This document shows positions 34,577 through 43,213 of a stretch of DNA of 64,000 nt, in pieces; positions within the stretch are counted from its first letter, which is position 1; each line of letters starts with the position of its first letter. The DNA comes from Streptomyces sp. GSL17-111 (GTDB lineage Bacteria; Actinomycetota; Actinomycetes; Streptomycetales; Streptomycetaceae). The notes beneath the pieces are model-generated. The model was given only the letters and a program-made list of their open reading frames with translations. It was not told the origin of the DNA and made no database searches. The stretch spans positions 4,821,501 through 4,885,500 of the forward strand of contig NZ_JBAJNS010000001.1 in assembly GCF_037911585.1 (NCBI RefSeq), given 5' to 3'. The position numbers were made by a program, and so were the translations under genes.

Positions 34577-35926
34577 ATGTCCGCAGCCACTGTCGCCACC
34601 CCTGCCTTCCCCGCCTCCGTCACCCTCCGTCCGTCGCCCGACACCGGTGGCGACGATCCGCTGCCCGTGCTGGGCGTCGACGTGCGCGTTCCCTGCGGCG
34701 CGGGCGACCGCACCTACGCCGCGCTCGACTACGCGGCCAGCGCCCCCGTCCTGCGCCGCGTGTGGGAGGACGTCGCCGACTACGCGCCCTACTACGGCAG
34801 CGTCCACCGGGGCGCCGGCCACCTCTCGCGGCTGTCGACCGACCTGTTCGAGCAGAGCCGGGCCACCGTCGCCGACTTCCTCGGCTGCCGCCCGGACGAC
34901 GACGTCGTCTTCACCCGTTCGACCACGGACTCGCTGGGCCTGCTGGCCGCCGTGCTGCCCGCCGGGACCCGGGTGTTCGTCTTCGCGTCCGAGCACCACG
35001 CCGCGCTGCTGCCCTGGCGCGGCCGCGCCGTGACCTGGCTGGACGTTCCGCGCAGCCCGCAGGAGGCGGTGGCCCTGCTGGACGACGCGCTCGGCGGCGC
35101 CCCGGAGGGCCCGAAGCTGGTGTGCGTCACGGGGGCCTCGAACGTCACCGGCGAGCTGTGGCCCGTCGCGGACCTGGCCGCGGTCTCCCATCGGCACGGC
35201 GCGCGGATCGCCCTGGACGCCGCCCAGCTCGCCCCGCACCACCCCGTCGACATCGGCGCGCTCGGCGTGGACTACGCGGCCTTCTCCGGTCACAAGCTCT
35301 ACGCGCCCTTCGGGGCCGGCGTCCTGGCGGGCCGGGCGGACTGGCTGCGGGAGGCCGAGCCGTACCTCGCGGGCGGCGGGGCGAGCCGCAGCGTCGTGCG
35401 CGGCGCGGACGGGACGGTCAGCGTCCAGTGGCACACCTCCGCCGCCCGGCACGAGGCCGGCTCGCCGAACGTCATCGGCGCCTACGCGATCGCCTCGGCC
35501 TGCCGGGCCCTGACGGAGGCCGGCACCGACCGCCTCGTCGCCCGGGAGCAGCGGCTGCTGGGCCGGCTCCGCGCGGGGCTCGCCCGGCTGCCGCAGGTCC
35601 GGGTGCTGTCCCTGTTCGGGGCGGAGGCGCCGCGCGTGGGCGTCGTGTCGTTCACCGTGCGCGGCTGGTCCTGCCGGGAGTTCGCCACCGCGCTGGCGGA
35701 CGAGTACGCCATCGGGGTGCGCGACGGACTGTTCTGCGCCCACCCGCTGCTGCGGGCGCTGCTGGGTGCCGACGCCGTGACCCCGGGGGAGTGCGGGGGC
35801 GCTCCGGAGGAGGGTGAACTGGGCGCCGTCCGGGTCAGCTTCGGGGCGGGGACCCCGCAGAGCCACGTCGACCGGTTCCTGACGGCCGCCGAGGAGCTGC
35901 TGCGCCGCGGCCCGTCCCGGCCCTGA
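34577..35926 (+). CDS. class V aminotransferase / cysteine-desulfurase-like PLP enzyme
   Basis: PLP fold type I enzyme of 449 aa. PLP-lysine lies in AFSGHKLYAPFGAGVLAG, the cofactor Asp in IALDAAQLAPHH, and TRSTTDSLGLLAAVL and VTGASNVTGELWPV bind phosphate and substrate. I see no mobile-loop cysteine in the desulfurase position, so lyase or aminotransferase chemistry is possible. The SAM-IV leader suggests a role in methionine/cysteine metabolism. ATG with GGAG nine bases upstream, chosen over a longer frame. It converges on the next gene. Confidence 0.88.
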   Translation: MSAATVATPAFPASVTLRPSPDTGGDDPLPVLGVDVRVPCGAGDRTYAALDYAASAPVLRRVWEDVADYAPYYGSVHRGAGHLSRLSTDLFEQSRATVADFLGCRPDDDVVFTRSTTDSLGLLAAVLPAGTRVFVFASEHHAALLPWRGRAVTWLDVPRSPQEAVALLDDALGGAPEGPKLVCVTGASNVTGELWPVADLAAVSHRHGARIALDAAQLAPHHPVDIGALGVDYAAFSGHKLYAPFGAGVLAGRADWLREAEPYLAGGGASRSVVRGADGTVSVQWHTSAARHEAGSPNVIGAYAIASACRALTEAGTDRLVAREQRLLGRLRAGLARLPQVRVLSLFGAEAPRVGVVSFTVRGWSCREFATALADEYAIGVRDGLFCAHPLLRALLGADAVTPGECGGAPEEGELGAVRVSFGAGTPQSHVDRFLTAAEELLRRGPSRP

Positions 35927-35947
35927 CGCGGTGGGCGCCCGGGCTCC

Positions 35948-36229
35948 TCAGGAGTCGAGGCCGATGGCGAACGCCGCCTCCAGGTCGTGCTGCGAGTACG
36001 TCCGGAAGGCGATGTGCGTCTCGGTGGACAGGACGCCGGGCACCTTGCTGATGCGTCCGGGGATGACGTCGGCGAGATCGTCGTGGCGCGCGACGCGGAC
36101 CATCGCGATGAGGTTGTGCGCGCCGGTCACCGAGTACACCTCGCTCACGCCCTCCAGGGCGGCGATCTGCTCGGCGACCTCGGGGATCGCATCGGTGCTG
36201 GTCCTGATGAGCACGATCGAAGTGATCAC
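35948..36229 (-). CDS. Lrp/AsnC-type ligand-binding domain protein
   Basis: Protein of 93 aa consisting only of the RAM/effector domain of Lrp-AsnC regulators (ITSIVLIRTS, EGVSEVYSVTGAHNLIAMVRV, GVLSTETHIAFRTY), with no DNA-binding helix-turn-helix. Stand-alone RAM proteins may bind amino acids or modulate full-length Lrp proteins; its target is unknown. GTG start with GAGGGAG ten bases upstream. Convergent with the SAM-IV aminotransferase gene by 21 bases. Confidence 0.88.
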   Translation of the reverse strand: MITSIVLIRTSTDAIPEVAEQIAALEGVSEVYSVTGAHNLIAMVRVARHDDLADVIPGRISKVPGVLSTETHIAFRTYSQHDLEAAFAIGLDS

Positions 36230-36422
36230 GGTCTCGTCTCCCTCACTCGCCTGGTCGGGCCTCACTCTAGCCTCACGCCCAGGTGACGGCTCGGCCACGG
36301 CGTGGCCACCCGGCACACGGGGCAGGCTCCAGGCCGTAGGGTTGCAGGTAGGAGCCTGCGCCGCACAACGTCGTGCCCGTGAGCACATCCCGGACAGCCC
36401 CGAGGAAAGTCGAGGACGAACC

Positions 36423-36662
36423 ATGCCGGTCCCTCAGCCGACGGCCGAGACGCGGTGGCGCTGCACCCTGTGCGGGAACCTCACCCGCTTCGACGTGACG
36501 CGCAGCAGCAGGGTCGTGGAGTACGTTCACCTCGATCTGGCCGGTGAGCCCAGGATCGAGGAGCGCGAGGTGCTGAGCGAGGCGATCGAGTCCGTGCGGT
36601 GCCGCTGGTGCAACGCCGTGGACCAGATCGAGTTGGTGGACCGGCCCGGCGCCGAGGTCTGA
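36423..36662 (+). CDS. small zinc-ribbon protein
   Basis: Protein of 79 aa with two Cys pairs, RWRCTLCGN near the N terminus and VRCRWCNAVDQ near the C terminus, framing a beta-rich middle. These should bind one zinc. ATG with GAGGACGAACC upstream. Divergent from the Lrp-type gene and 25 bases before the NYN-domain gene, so probably co-transcribed with that gene. Function unknown. Confidence 0.8.
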   Translation: MPVPQPTAETRWRCTLCGNLTRFDVTRSSRVVEYVHLDLAGEPRIEEREVLSEAIESVRCRWCNAVDQIELVDRPGAEV

Positions 36663-36687
36663 AACAGAGACGGACGGGTGTGGAGCC

Positions 36688-38067
36688 GTGCAGGAGACGA
36701 CGGGCGGTGAGCCGCGCGAGGAGCGGCCGCGCGGCGCCGGGGAGCGGTCGCGTGCCGCCGAGGCGCTGGACCGTCCGTTGCCCGAGCGGGTGCGCCGCAA
36801 GGTCGTGTCCCTGACCGGCGACGCGCTCGGCGGGCTGACCGTCGCGGAACTCCCCGCCCCCCTGCGGCAGTACGCCAAGTTCACCCCCGCCCGCCGGGCG
36901 AAGTTCGGCGGGAACGCCATGGCCACCGCGCTGGAGACGGACGCCGTCTTCCGGCAGCGCGTCGCGGGCCGGCTGCGGGAGCTCCTCCCGGAGCTCGCCG
37001 AGGCCGTCGCGGACGGTTCGCCCCCCGCCGCCGCCGACCCCGTCGACGTCGCCGCCCTCGCCTACGTGTTGCGGCCGGAGGGCTGGGCGAAGCTGGTGGC
37101 CGCCGCGGGCGAGGAGGCGCAACGCGCGCAGGCCGAGCGGGCCGGGGCGGAGGCCGAACGGGAGCTGGGAAGGCTTCGCGCGGAACTGGCCGAGGCCCGC
37201 GCCGCCGGGCGCGACGACAACGGCAGGCTGCGCGCCGAGCTGGACGCCGCCCGCCGCGAGATGGAAGGGCTGCACCGGAGGCTGCGCAGCGCCCAGGCCG
37301 ACGTCAAGCGCGGCGAGGCGGCGCTGCGCAAGCTGGCCGCCGAGCTGGAGGAGGTCCGGGGGCAGGCCCAGGCGCAGAAGGCGGCGTCCGACAGCGAGGC
37401 GCGGCGGCTGCGGGGGCGGGTCGCCGAGGCGGAGTCGGCGCTGGAGGCCGGACGGCGCGCCGCGCGGGAGGGCCGTGGTGTGGCGGACATGCGGGTGCGG
37501 CTGCTGCTGGACACCGTGCTGGACGCCGCGCAGGGGCTCCGCCGGGAGCTCGCCCTGCCCCCGGCGGCGCAGCACCCCGCCGACACCGTGGAGGCGGTGG
37601 AGCCGGGCCGGATGAGCCCGAAGGACGTCGCCCACCGGGCGCTGTCGGAGGAGGACCCGGCGCTGCTGGACCAGTTGCTGGCGCTGCCGCAGGTGCACCT
37701 CCTCGTCGACGGGTACAACGTCACCAAGACCGGCTATCCGTCCATGCCGTTGGAGAAGCAGCGGTTGCGGCTGCTCGGCGGGCTGGCGGGGCTCGCGGCC
37801 CAGTCCGGGGCGGAGGTCACCTGTGTCTTCGACGGGGCCGAGCTGGCCGCGCCGGTGCTGCTGGCCCCGCCGCGCGGCGTGCGGGTGCTGTTCAGCAAGC
37901 CCGGACAGACGGCCGACGAGTTGATCCGGCGGCTGGTGCGGGCCGAGCCCGGGGGGCGTCCGGTGGTCGTCGTCTCCACGGACCGGGAGGTGGCCGACGG
38001 CGTGGCCGAGGCCGGCGCACGCCCCGTCGCATCGGCCCTGCTGCTCAGGCGACTTGCCCGGTCGTGA
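36688..38067 (+). CDS. NYN domain (PIN-like) predicted RNase with coiled coil
   Basis: Protein of 459 aa. The N-terminal 130 residues are a helical domain; a Glu/Arg/Ala-rich coiled coil covers about 130-270; and the C-terminal 130 residues are a NYN/YacP-type nuclease domain with LLVDGYNVTKTGYP, VFDGAEL, TADELI and VVVVSTDREV providing acidic metal ligands. I infer an RNA-processing nuclease. GTG start, 25 bases behind the zinc-ribbon gene. Confidence 0.88.
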   Translation: MQETTGGEPREERPRGAGERSRAAEALDRPLPERVRRKVVSLTGDALGGLTVAELPAPLRQYAKFTPARRAKFGGNAMATALETDAVFRQRVAGRLRELLPELAEAVADGSPPAAADPVDVAALAYVLRPEGWAKLVAAAGEEAQRAQAERAGAEAERELGRLRAELAEARAAGRDDNGRLRAELDAARREMEGLHRRLRSAQADVKRGEAALRKLAAELEEVRGQAQAQKAASDSEARRLRGRVAEAESALEAGRRAAREGRGVADMRVRLLLDTVLDAAQGLRRELALPPAAQHPADTVEAVEPGRMSPKDVAHRALSEEDPALLDQLLALPQVHLLVDGYNVTKTGYPSMPLEKQRLRLLGGLAGLAAQSGAEVTCVFDGAELAAPVLLAPPRGVRVLFSKPGQTADELIRRLVRAEPGGRPVVVVSTDREVADGVAEAGARPVASALLLRRLARS

Positions 38068-38391
38068 GCGGAGAGTCCGCTTTTCCCGGTATCCCGTGAT
38101 GTGGGGGCATCCGTGAGCGGTTGTGGCTCACCCAACGTCAAGTGGCTGTTGCTACCTGTGTGATGTTGGTAAAGGATGGCGGTGTGCGGTGAGATTTTCG
38201 CCCCAAGGATTTGAAGCAGTCGTCGGCACCTCGCTACTGTCTGGCTTCGAACCTCCGCACGGTTGATCGCCCATCCGGGGTGACAGCGGAGGAACCGCCG
38301 AGTCCGCAGCGCGCAAGCGGAGCCGGTCCACCGGGCAGGGTTCGCCCGTCCGGGGTCCGGCAGGCGGCTGAGGAAGAAGGAGCTCGCCCCA
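38068..38391 (+). promoter_or_regulatory. long upstream region of the NlpC/P60 gene, possible c-di-AMP leader
   Basis: Region of 324 bases without a gene. A good promoter, TTGAAG (38211-38216), 18 bases, TACTGT (38235-38240), predicts a leader of about 145 bases. The leader contains GGGGTGA, GGAGGAACC and CCGAGTCCGCAGC, which faintly recall conserved pieces of the ydaO c-di-AMP riboswitch that often controls wall hydrolases in streptomycetes. The match is incomplete, so this is only a suggestion. A 6-bp dyad GTGAGC/GCTCAC lies at 38113-38131. Confidence 0.35.
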
Positions 38392-39432
38392 GTGGCGTCC
38401 CACCGTCGTCCCAAGCAGCCGGGCCGTACCCGCGCGACCGTACTGACCGCGACGGCCGCCGCGGCGGTTGCCCTGTCCTCCAACTCCGCGATGGCCGACC
38501 CCGTTCCGGATCCGACGAAGCGCGGCGTCAAGGCCGAGGTCGACAGGCTGCACGAGGACGCGGCGGCGGCGACCGAGAAGTACAACGGGGCGAAGGAGAA
38601 GGCCGACAAGCTCCAGGAGGAGGTCGACGAGCTCCAGGACTCCGTGGCCCGTGGCCAGGACGACCTGAACGAGCTCCGCAACGGCCTCGGCTCACTCGCC
38701 ACCGCGCAGTACCGCAACGGTGGGCTCGACCCCTCGGTGCAGCTGCTCCTGTCCGCCGACCCGGACGACTACCTCGACCGCGCCTCCTCGCTGGACCAGC
38801 TCAGCGTCAAGCAGGTCGGCGCGCTCAAGAAGATCGGCAGCAAGCAGCGGCAGCTCAAGCAGCAGCGGGACGACGCGGCGGAGAAGCTCGAGGACCTCGC
38901 CGACACCCGCAAGGAGCTCGGCGACCAGAAGCAGAAGGTCCAGGACAAGCTCGCCGAGGCGCAGAAGCTCCTCAACAAGCTCACCGAGGAGGAGCGCGCC
39001 GAGATGCGCGCCGAGGAGCAGCGGGCCAGCCGGGCCGCCGGTGAGCGGGTCGAGATGGGCAAGGAGGAGGCGGCACCCGGACGCGCGGCCTCCGCCTACC
39101 AGGCCGCCACCACGCGCGTCGGGATGCCCTACGCGTGGGGAGCCAAGGGCCCCAACTCCTTCGACTGCTCCGGTCTCGTCGTGTGGTCCTACCAGCAGGC
39201 GGGCATCTCCGTCCCCCGCACCTCGCAGGCCCAGGCCAACGCGGGCACCCGTATCAACTCCATGAGCGACCTCCAGGTCGGCGACCTGGTCATCCTGCGC
39301 AACGACCTCGGCCACGTCGGCTTCTACGCCGGCAACGGCCAGATGCTGCACGCGCCCAAGCCGGGCGCGCAGGTGCGGTACGAGTCCATAGCGCGGTCCG
39401 GGATGCCGTTCATGTGGGGCGTGCGGATCTGA
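38392..39432 (+). CDS. secreted NlpC/P60 peptidoglycan hydrolase
   Basis: Endopeptidase of 346 aa cutting wall stem peptides. A signal peptide (about 1-36, TATAAAAVALSSNSAMADP) is followed by a long coiled coil (about 45-230, rich in Glu/Lys/Gln/Leu) and a C-terminal NlpC/P60 domain with Cys in SFDCSGLVVW and His in LGHVGFYAG. GTG start with GAAGAAGGAG upstream. The next gene is a close paralogue. Confidence 0.95.
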   Translation: MASHRRPKQPGRTRATVLTATAAAAVALSSNSAMADPVPDPTKRGVKAEVDRLHEDAAAATEKYNGAKEKADKLQEEVDELQDSVARGQDDLNELRNGLGSLATAQYRNGGLDPSVQLLLSADPDDYLDRASSLDQLSVKQVGALKKIGSKQRQLKQQRDDAAEKLEDLADTRKELGDQKQKVQDKLAEAQKLLNKLTEEERAEMRAEEQRASRAAGERVEMGKEEAAPGRAASAYQAATTRVGMPYAWGAKGPNSFDCSGLVVWSYQQAGISVPRTSQAQANAGTRINSMSDLQVGDLVILRNDLGHVGFYAGNGQMLHAPKPGAQVRYESIARSGMPFMWGVRI

Positions 39433-39494
39433 TCCGCCGTCCGCGGCCGTGTGCGTTCCGCCGTCCGCGGCCGTGTGCGTTCCGCCGTCCACGG
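39433..39494 (+). repeat. 24-bp tandem repeat behind the first NlpC/P60 gene
   Basis: Unit TCCGCCGTCCGCGGCCGTGT plus GCGT, two exact copies (39433-39456, 39457-39480) and a partial third. Begins at the stop codon. Confidence 0.85.
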
Positions 39495-39629
39495 GGACGC
39501 GCCGTTTCCCTCCTGAGGGTGAATCATGGCGGGTCGCGCTTGCCGTGCCCACCGCTCCCAGGCCGCAACGGCACCGGTGAGGGGCCCGGAGCGTCAACAT
39601 CACGCCGTTGAGCGTCACCCCGGGGTGCT

Positions 39630-39658
39630 TTGAGCCGCACCCGAGAGGCCGCTACTGT
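39630..39658 (+). promoter_or_regulatory. promoter of the second NlpC/P60 gene
   Basis: TTGAGC (39630-39635), 17 bases, TACTGT (39653-39658). It shares the TACTGT hexamer with the promoter of the paralogue and gives a leader of about 50 bases. Confidence 0.55.
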
Positions 39659-39711
39659 GCGGGCGCCCGTCCGAGGAGGAGGGGATGTCAGCGGAAGGAG
39701 CGCGGCCAGCC

Positions 39712-40731
39712 GTGGGCACGCATCGACACACCCCGCAGCCCGGATTCGGCATGCGGGCCACCGTCCTGACGGCTGCCGCCGCCTCGGCCGCCGTGATGAC
39801 CGCCGTTCCGGCCGGGGCGGAGCCGGGGGAACCCTCGGTGGCCTCGGTCAACGCCCGGGTGGACGGGCTGTACGCCGAGGCCGAACGGGCCACCGAGAAG
39901 TACAACGCCGTCCAGGAGAAGGTCTCCGACCTGCGCGCCCAGGTGGAGCACGCGCAGGACGAGGTGGCCCGGGGCCAGGGCCGCGTCAACCGCCTGCGCA
40001 ACGCGCTCGGTGCGCTGGCCGGAGCGCAGTACCGCTCGGGCGCGCTCGAACCGACGATCGCGCTGATGCTCTCCAGCGACCCGGACGGCTACCTCGGCCG
40101 GGTCGCGACCCTGGATCGCATCGGCAGCCGGAAGGCGGGCGAGCTGCGCGAACTGCGCGCCGCCCAGCGGCTGCTGGACGACAAACGGGACCGGGCGAAG
40201 GGCACGCTGGAGCGGCTGGAGGAGGAGCGCGGGCGCCTGAGCCGGCACAAGAAGTCGGTGCGCAGCAAGCTCACCGCCGCCCGCAGGCTGCTCAACACGC
40301 TGACGGCGGAGGAGCGCCGCGAACGCGAGCAGCGGGCCTCCCGGGGCGCCGAGCGGCGCGGTGCGGTGCCGCCGGAGTCCGTCTCCGGACGGTGGGGCGC
40401 GGCCCTGAGCGCCGCGCACAGCGCCCTGGGCCGCCCCTACGCGTGGGGGCAGGCGGGGCCGGGCGCGTTCGACTGCGCGGGGCTGACGCAGTGGGCCTAC
40501 CGGCAGGCGGGCGTCTCGATCCCGCGCACCTCGCAGGGCCAGGCGCACGCCGGGCGGCGGGTGCCCCTCTCCGAGGTGCGGCCGGGCGACCTCGTCATCT
40601 ACCGCAGTGACGCGAGCCACGTGGCGATGTACGCGGGAGGCGGCCGGGTCATCCACGCCCCCTACCCGGGCGCCGGCGTCCGCTACGACCCCGTGGGCAT
40701 GATGCCCGTCAGCGCGGTGGCGCGGCCCTGA
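39712..40731 (+). CDS. secreted NlpC/P60 peptidoglycan hydrolase, paralogue
   Basis: Wall endopeptidase of 339 aa with the same layout as the preceding gene: a signal peptide, a coiled coil (ATEKYNAVQEKVSDLRAQVEHAQDEVARGQG is the shared region, about residues 60-90) and a C-terminal NlpC/P60 domain with Cys in AFDCAGLTQW and His in ASHVAMYAGGG. By alignment with its paralogue I prefer the GTG at 39712 (AAGGAG 11 bases upstream) over the ATG at 39685, which also has a good site. Its end overlaps the opposite-strand GT87 gene by 49 bases. Confidence 0.93.
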   Translation: MGTHRHTPQPGFGMRATVLTAAAASAAVMTAVPAGAEPGEPSVASVNARVDGLYAEAERATEKYNAVQEKVSDLRAQVEHAQDEVARGQGRVNRLRNALGALAGAQYRSGALEPTIALMLSSDPDGYLGRVATLDRIGSRKAGELRELRAAQRLLDDKRDRAKGTLERLEEERGRLSRHKKSVRSKLTAARRLLNTLTAEERREREQRASRGAERRGAVPPESVSGRWGAALSAAHSALGRPYAWGQAGPGAFDCAGLTQWAYRQAGVSIPRTSQGQAHAGRRVPLSEVRPGDLVIYRSDASHVAMYAGGGRVIHAPYPGAGVRYDPVGMMPVSAVARP

Positions 40732-41891
40732 TCCCCGCCCCGGACCCGGGGGACGGTCGAGCGCCACAGCTCCGCGCAGGCCAGGCCGGCGGCCGCCACC
40801 AGGAGCCCGTTGCGCAGGACGAGGAGCGCGATGCCCAGGGGGGTGCTGGTCACGACGGCGTCGAAGAACAGCGGGAACTCCAGCACCGTCACCGCCGTGG
40901 CGGCCAGCACCAGGCGGGCCGGGGTCCGCTGCCGCGCGGAGCCGAGCGCCAGGCACGCGGCGGCCAGGCCGGTCAGCCACACCAGGTACTGCGGGCTGAT
41001 GACGCGGCTGGTGACCGTGAACAGCAGCACCGCCACGAACGCGGCGTCGGCCGGGGTGGAGGGGCCCCAGCACTCGGCGCGCGTCCGCCACAGGAGGAGC
41101 CAGCCGAACGCCGCCAGCGTCAGCAGGAGTGACGCCGTCGCGACGACCCCCACGCCGGGGCCGAGGAACTCCATCGAGCCGTAGTGCAGGCTGACGTGGC
41201 CCGACCATCCGAAGTGCCGTGCGACGTGGAAGACGAGGGCGCCGACGGACTCCACCTCCAGACCGCGGTCGCGCTGGGCGAAGAGGAAGTCCCAACCGTG
41301 CGGGAGGGCCAGCGTGAGCAGCGCCGCCACCCCGGCGGCGGTGGCCCCGGCCGCGAGCCACAGCCGCCGCGCGGGTCGGCCCGTCCGGTACCCCGTCAGC
41401 AGCAGTGCGGGCCACACCTTGACGAGCGCGCCGAGCCCGACCAGGGCCCCGGCGAGCCGGGGTCGGCGGGCGGCGGCGAGGAGGGCGCCGACGGCGAGCG
41501 CCGTCACCAGGAGGTCGTAGCGCGCGTACACCGTCGGCCCGAGCAGCGGGACGCCCGCGATCCACGTCCAGGCACCGGCCCGGGGGCGCGCGGGCCGCAG
41601 CAGGAGGCCGAGGACGACGGCGTCGGCGGCGCAGACCAGGACGAAGAAGGCCGCCGGGTAGGACAGGAAGGGCAGCAGGTCCGGGGCCAGGACGGGCAGG
41701 GCCGCGCCGGGCGGGTACTGCCAGGTCACGTCCGCCTGCGGGAAGGTGCCCGTCCGCAGCGTCTCCGCCCAGTTCTGGTAGATCACCGACACGTCGGTCG
41801 TCACGTCGGGCCCGCGCAGCGTGACCACGCCGAAGACGCACAGGAGCAGGGCGGTGCGGGTCAGGGCCCAGACGACCAGGGGCAGGCGCAT
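40683..41891 (-). CDS. GT87 family (DUF2029) membrane mannosyltransferase-like protein
   Basis: Polytopic protein of 402 aa with about ten helices; an early acidic pair (TTDVSVIYQNWAETL) and WQYPPGAALPVLAPDLL match polyprenyl-phosphate-dependent GT-C enzymes of the DUF2029/GT87 group. Such proteins add sugars to glycolipids outside the membrane. ATG start; divergent from a PimB-like GT4 gene by 63 bases. The acceptor is unknown. Confidence 0.85.
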   Translation of the reverse strand: MRLPLVVWALTRTALLLCVFGVVTLRGPDVTTDVSVIYQNWAETLRTGTFPQADVTWQYPPGAALPVLAPDLLPFLSYPAAFFVLVCAADAVVLGLLLRPARPRAGAWTWIAGVPLLGPTVYARYDLLVTALAVGALLAAARRPRLAGALVGLGALVKVWPALLLTGYRTGRPARRLWLAAGATAAGVAALLTLALPHGWDFLFAQRDRGLEVESVGALVFHVARHFGWSGHVSLHYGSMEFLGPGVGVVATASLLLTLAAFGWLLLWRTRAECWGPSTPADAAFVAVLLFTVTSRVISPQYLVWLTGLAAACLALGSARQRTPARLVLAATAVTVLEFPLFFDAVVTSTPLGIALLVLRNGLLVAAAGLACAELWRSTVPRVRGGDQGRATALTGIMPTGS

Positions 41892-41954
41892 GGCACCGAC
41901 CGTACGTGGTGGTGGCCGGGGCCGGACACCGGCGACGCGGTACTGTCGTGCGCG

Positions 41955-43106
41955 ATGCACAAGACGTTGATTGTCACCAACGACTTCCCGCCCCGGCCCG
42001 GCGGAATCCAGGCGTTCCTCCACAGCATGGCGCTGCGGCTGGACCCGGAGAAGGTCGTCGTCTACGCCTCGACCTGGAACCGCACGGCCGAGGGGCGGGA
42101 GGCGACCGCCCGGTTCGACGCGGAGCAGCCGTTCACCGTCGTCCGGGACCGCGCCACCATGCTGCTCCCCACCCCCCGCGTGACCCGGCGCGCCGCCGGG
42201 CTGCTGCGTGAACACGGCTGCCGCGCCGTGTGGTTCGGCGCGGCAGCCCCGCTCGGGCTGATGGGCGGCGCGCTGCGCGCGGCGGGGGCCGAACGGCTGG
42301 TGGCCACGACGCACGGGCACGAGGCGGGCTGGGCCCAGCTCCCGGTGGCCCGGGGGCTGCTGCGGCGCGTCGGCACGTCCACGGACACGCTCACCTACCT
42401 GGGGGAGTACACGCGCTCCCGGATCGCGCGGGCCCTGACGCCGGAGGCCGCCGCCCGGATGACGCAGCTGCCCCCCGGCGTCGACGAGAAGGCGTTCCAT
42501 CCGGACTCCGGGGGTGACGCGGTGCGTGAGCGGCTCGGCCTGACCGACCGCCCGGTCGTGGTGTGCGTCTCCCGGCTGGTGCCGCGCAAGGGGCAGGACA
42601 CCCTGATCCGGGCGCTGCCGCGCGTCCTCGCCGACGTGCCGGAGGCCGTGCTGCTGATCGTCGGCGGCGGCCCCTACGACCGCGAGCTGCGCCGGCTGGC
42701 CGAGGAGACCGGCGTCGCCGGTTCCGTGCGGTTCACCGGCGCCGTGCCCTGGGAGGAGCTGCCCGCCCACTACGGCGCGGGTGACGTGTTCGCCATGCCG
42801 TGCCGCACCCGGCGCGGCGGCCTGGACGTCGAGGGGCTCGGCATCGTCTACCTGGAGGCGTCCGCCACCGGGCTGCCGGTCGTGGCCGGGGACTCGGGGG
42901 GCGCGCCCGACGCCGTGCTGCACGGGGAGACGGGCTGGGTCGTGCGCGGGGACAGCCCGCGTGAGACGGCGGAGCGCGTGTCGGCGCTGCTCCGCGATCC
43001 CGAGCTGGCGCGGCGCATGGGGGAGCGCGGCCGGGCCTGGGTGGAGGAGCGCTGGCGCTGGGACCTGCTCGCCGAGCGGCTGAAGGAGTTGCTCCGGGCC
43101 CCCTGA
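41955..43106 (+). CDS. GT4 glycosyltransferase, PimB-like mannosyltransferase
   Basis: Cytosolic GT-B enzyme of 383 aa. TNDFPPRPGGIQAFL at the N terminus and GLDVEGLGIVYLEASATGLPVV (about residues 285-305, with the E-x7-E sugar-nucleotide site) are typical of PimB', which adds the second mannose to phosphatidylinositol mannoside. No ribosome site; TACTGT lies eight bases before the ATG, so the mRNA may be leaderless. Divergent from the GT87 gene, which fits a shared glycolipid role. Confidence 0.88.
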   Translation: MHKTLIVTNDFPPRPGGIQAFLHSMALRLDPEKVVVYASTWNRTAEGREATARFDAEQPFTVVRDRATMLLPTPRVTRRAAGLLREHGCRAVWFGAAAPLGLMGGALRAAGAERLVATTHGHEAGWAQLPVARGLLRRVGTSTDTLTYLGEYTRSRIARALTPEAAARMTQLPPGVDEKAFHPDSGGDAVRERLGLTDRPVVVCVSRLVPRKGQDTLIRALPRVLADVPEAVLLIVGGGPYDRELRRLAEETGVAGSVRFTGAVPWEELPAHYGAGDVFAMPCRTRRGGLDVEGLGIVYLEASATGLPVVAGDSGGAPDAVLHGETGWVVRGDSPRETAERVSALLRDPELARRMGERGRAWVEERWRWDLLAERLKELLRAP

Positions 43107-43213
43107 GGCCCCGCGTACCGTCCGACGCTCCCCGTGAGCGCCGCTCCGTCGTGCCGCCCGAGGACCCGGTCCGCGTTGCGGCGCGGCTCCGGGGGGGACG
43201 ACGCTGGAGTCCC

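Noticed and set aside
36401..36412. CGAGGAAAGTCG resembling a conserved RNase P RNA block
   Set aside because: The surrounding bases lack the other conserved RNase P regions, and the block forms the ribosome-site region of the zinc-ribbon gene.
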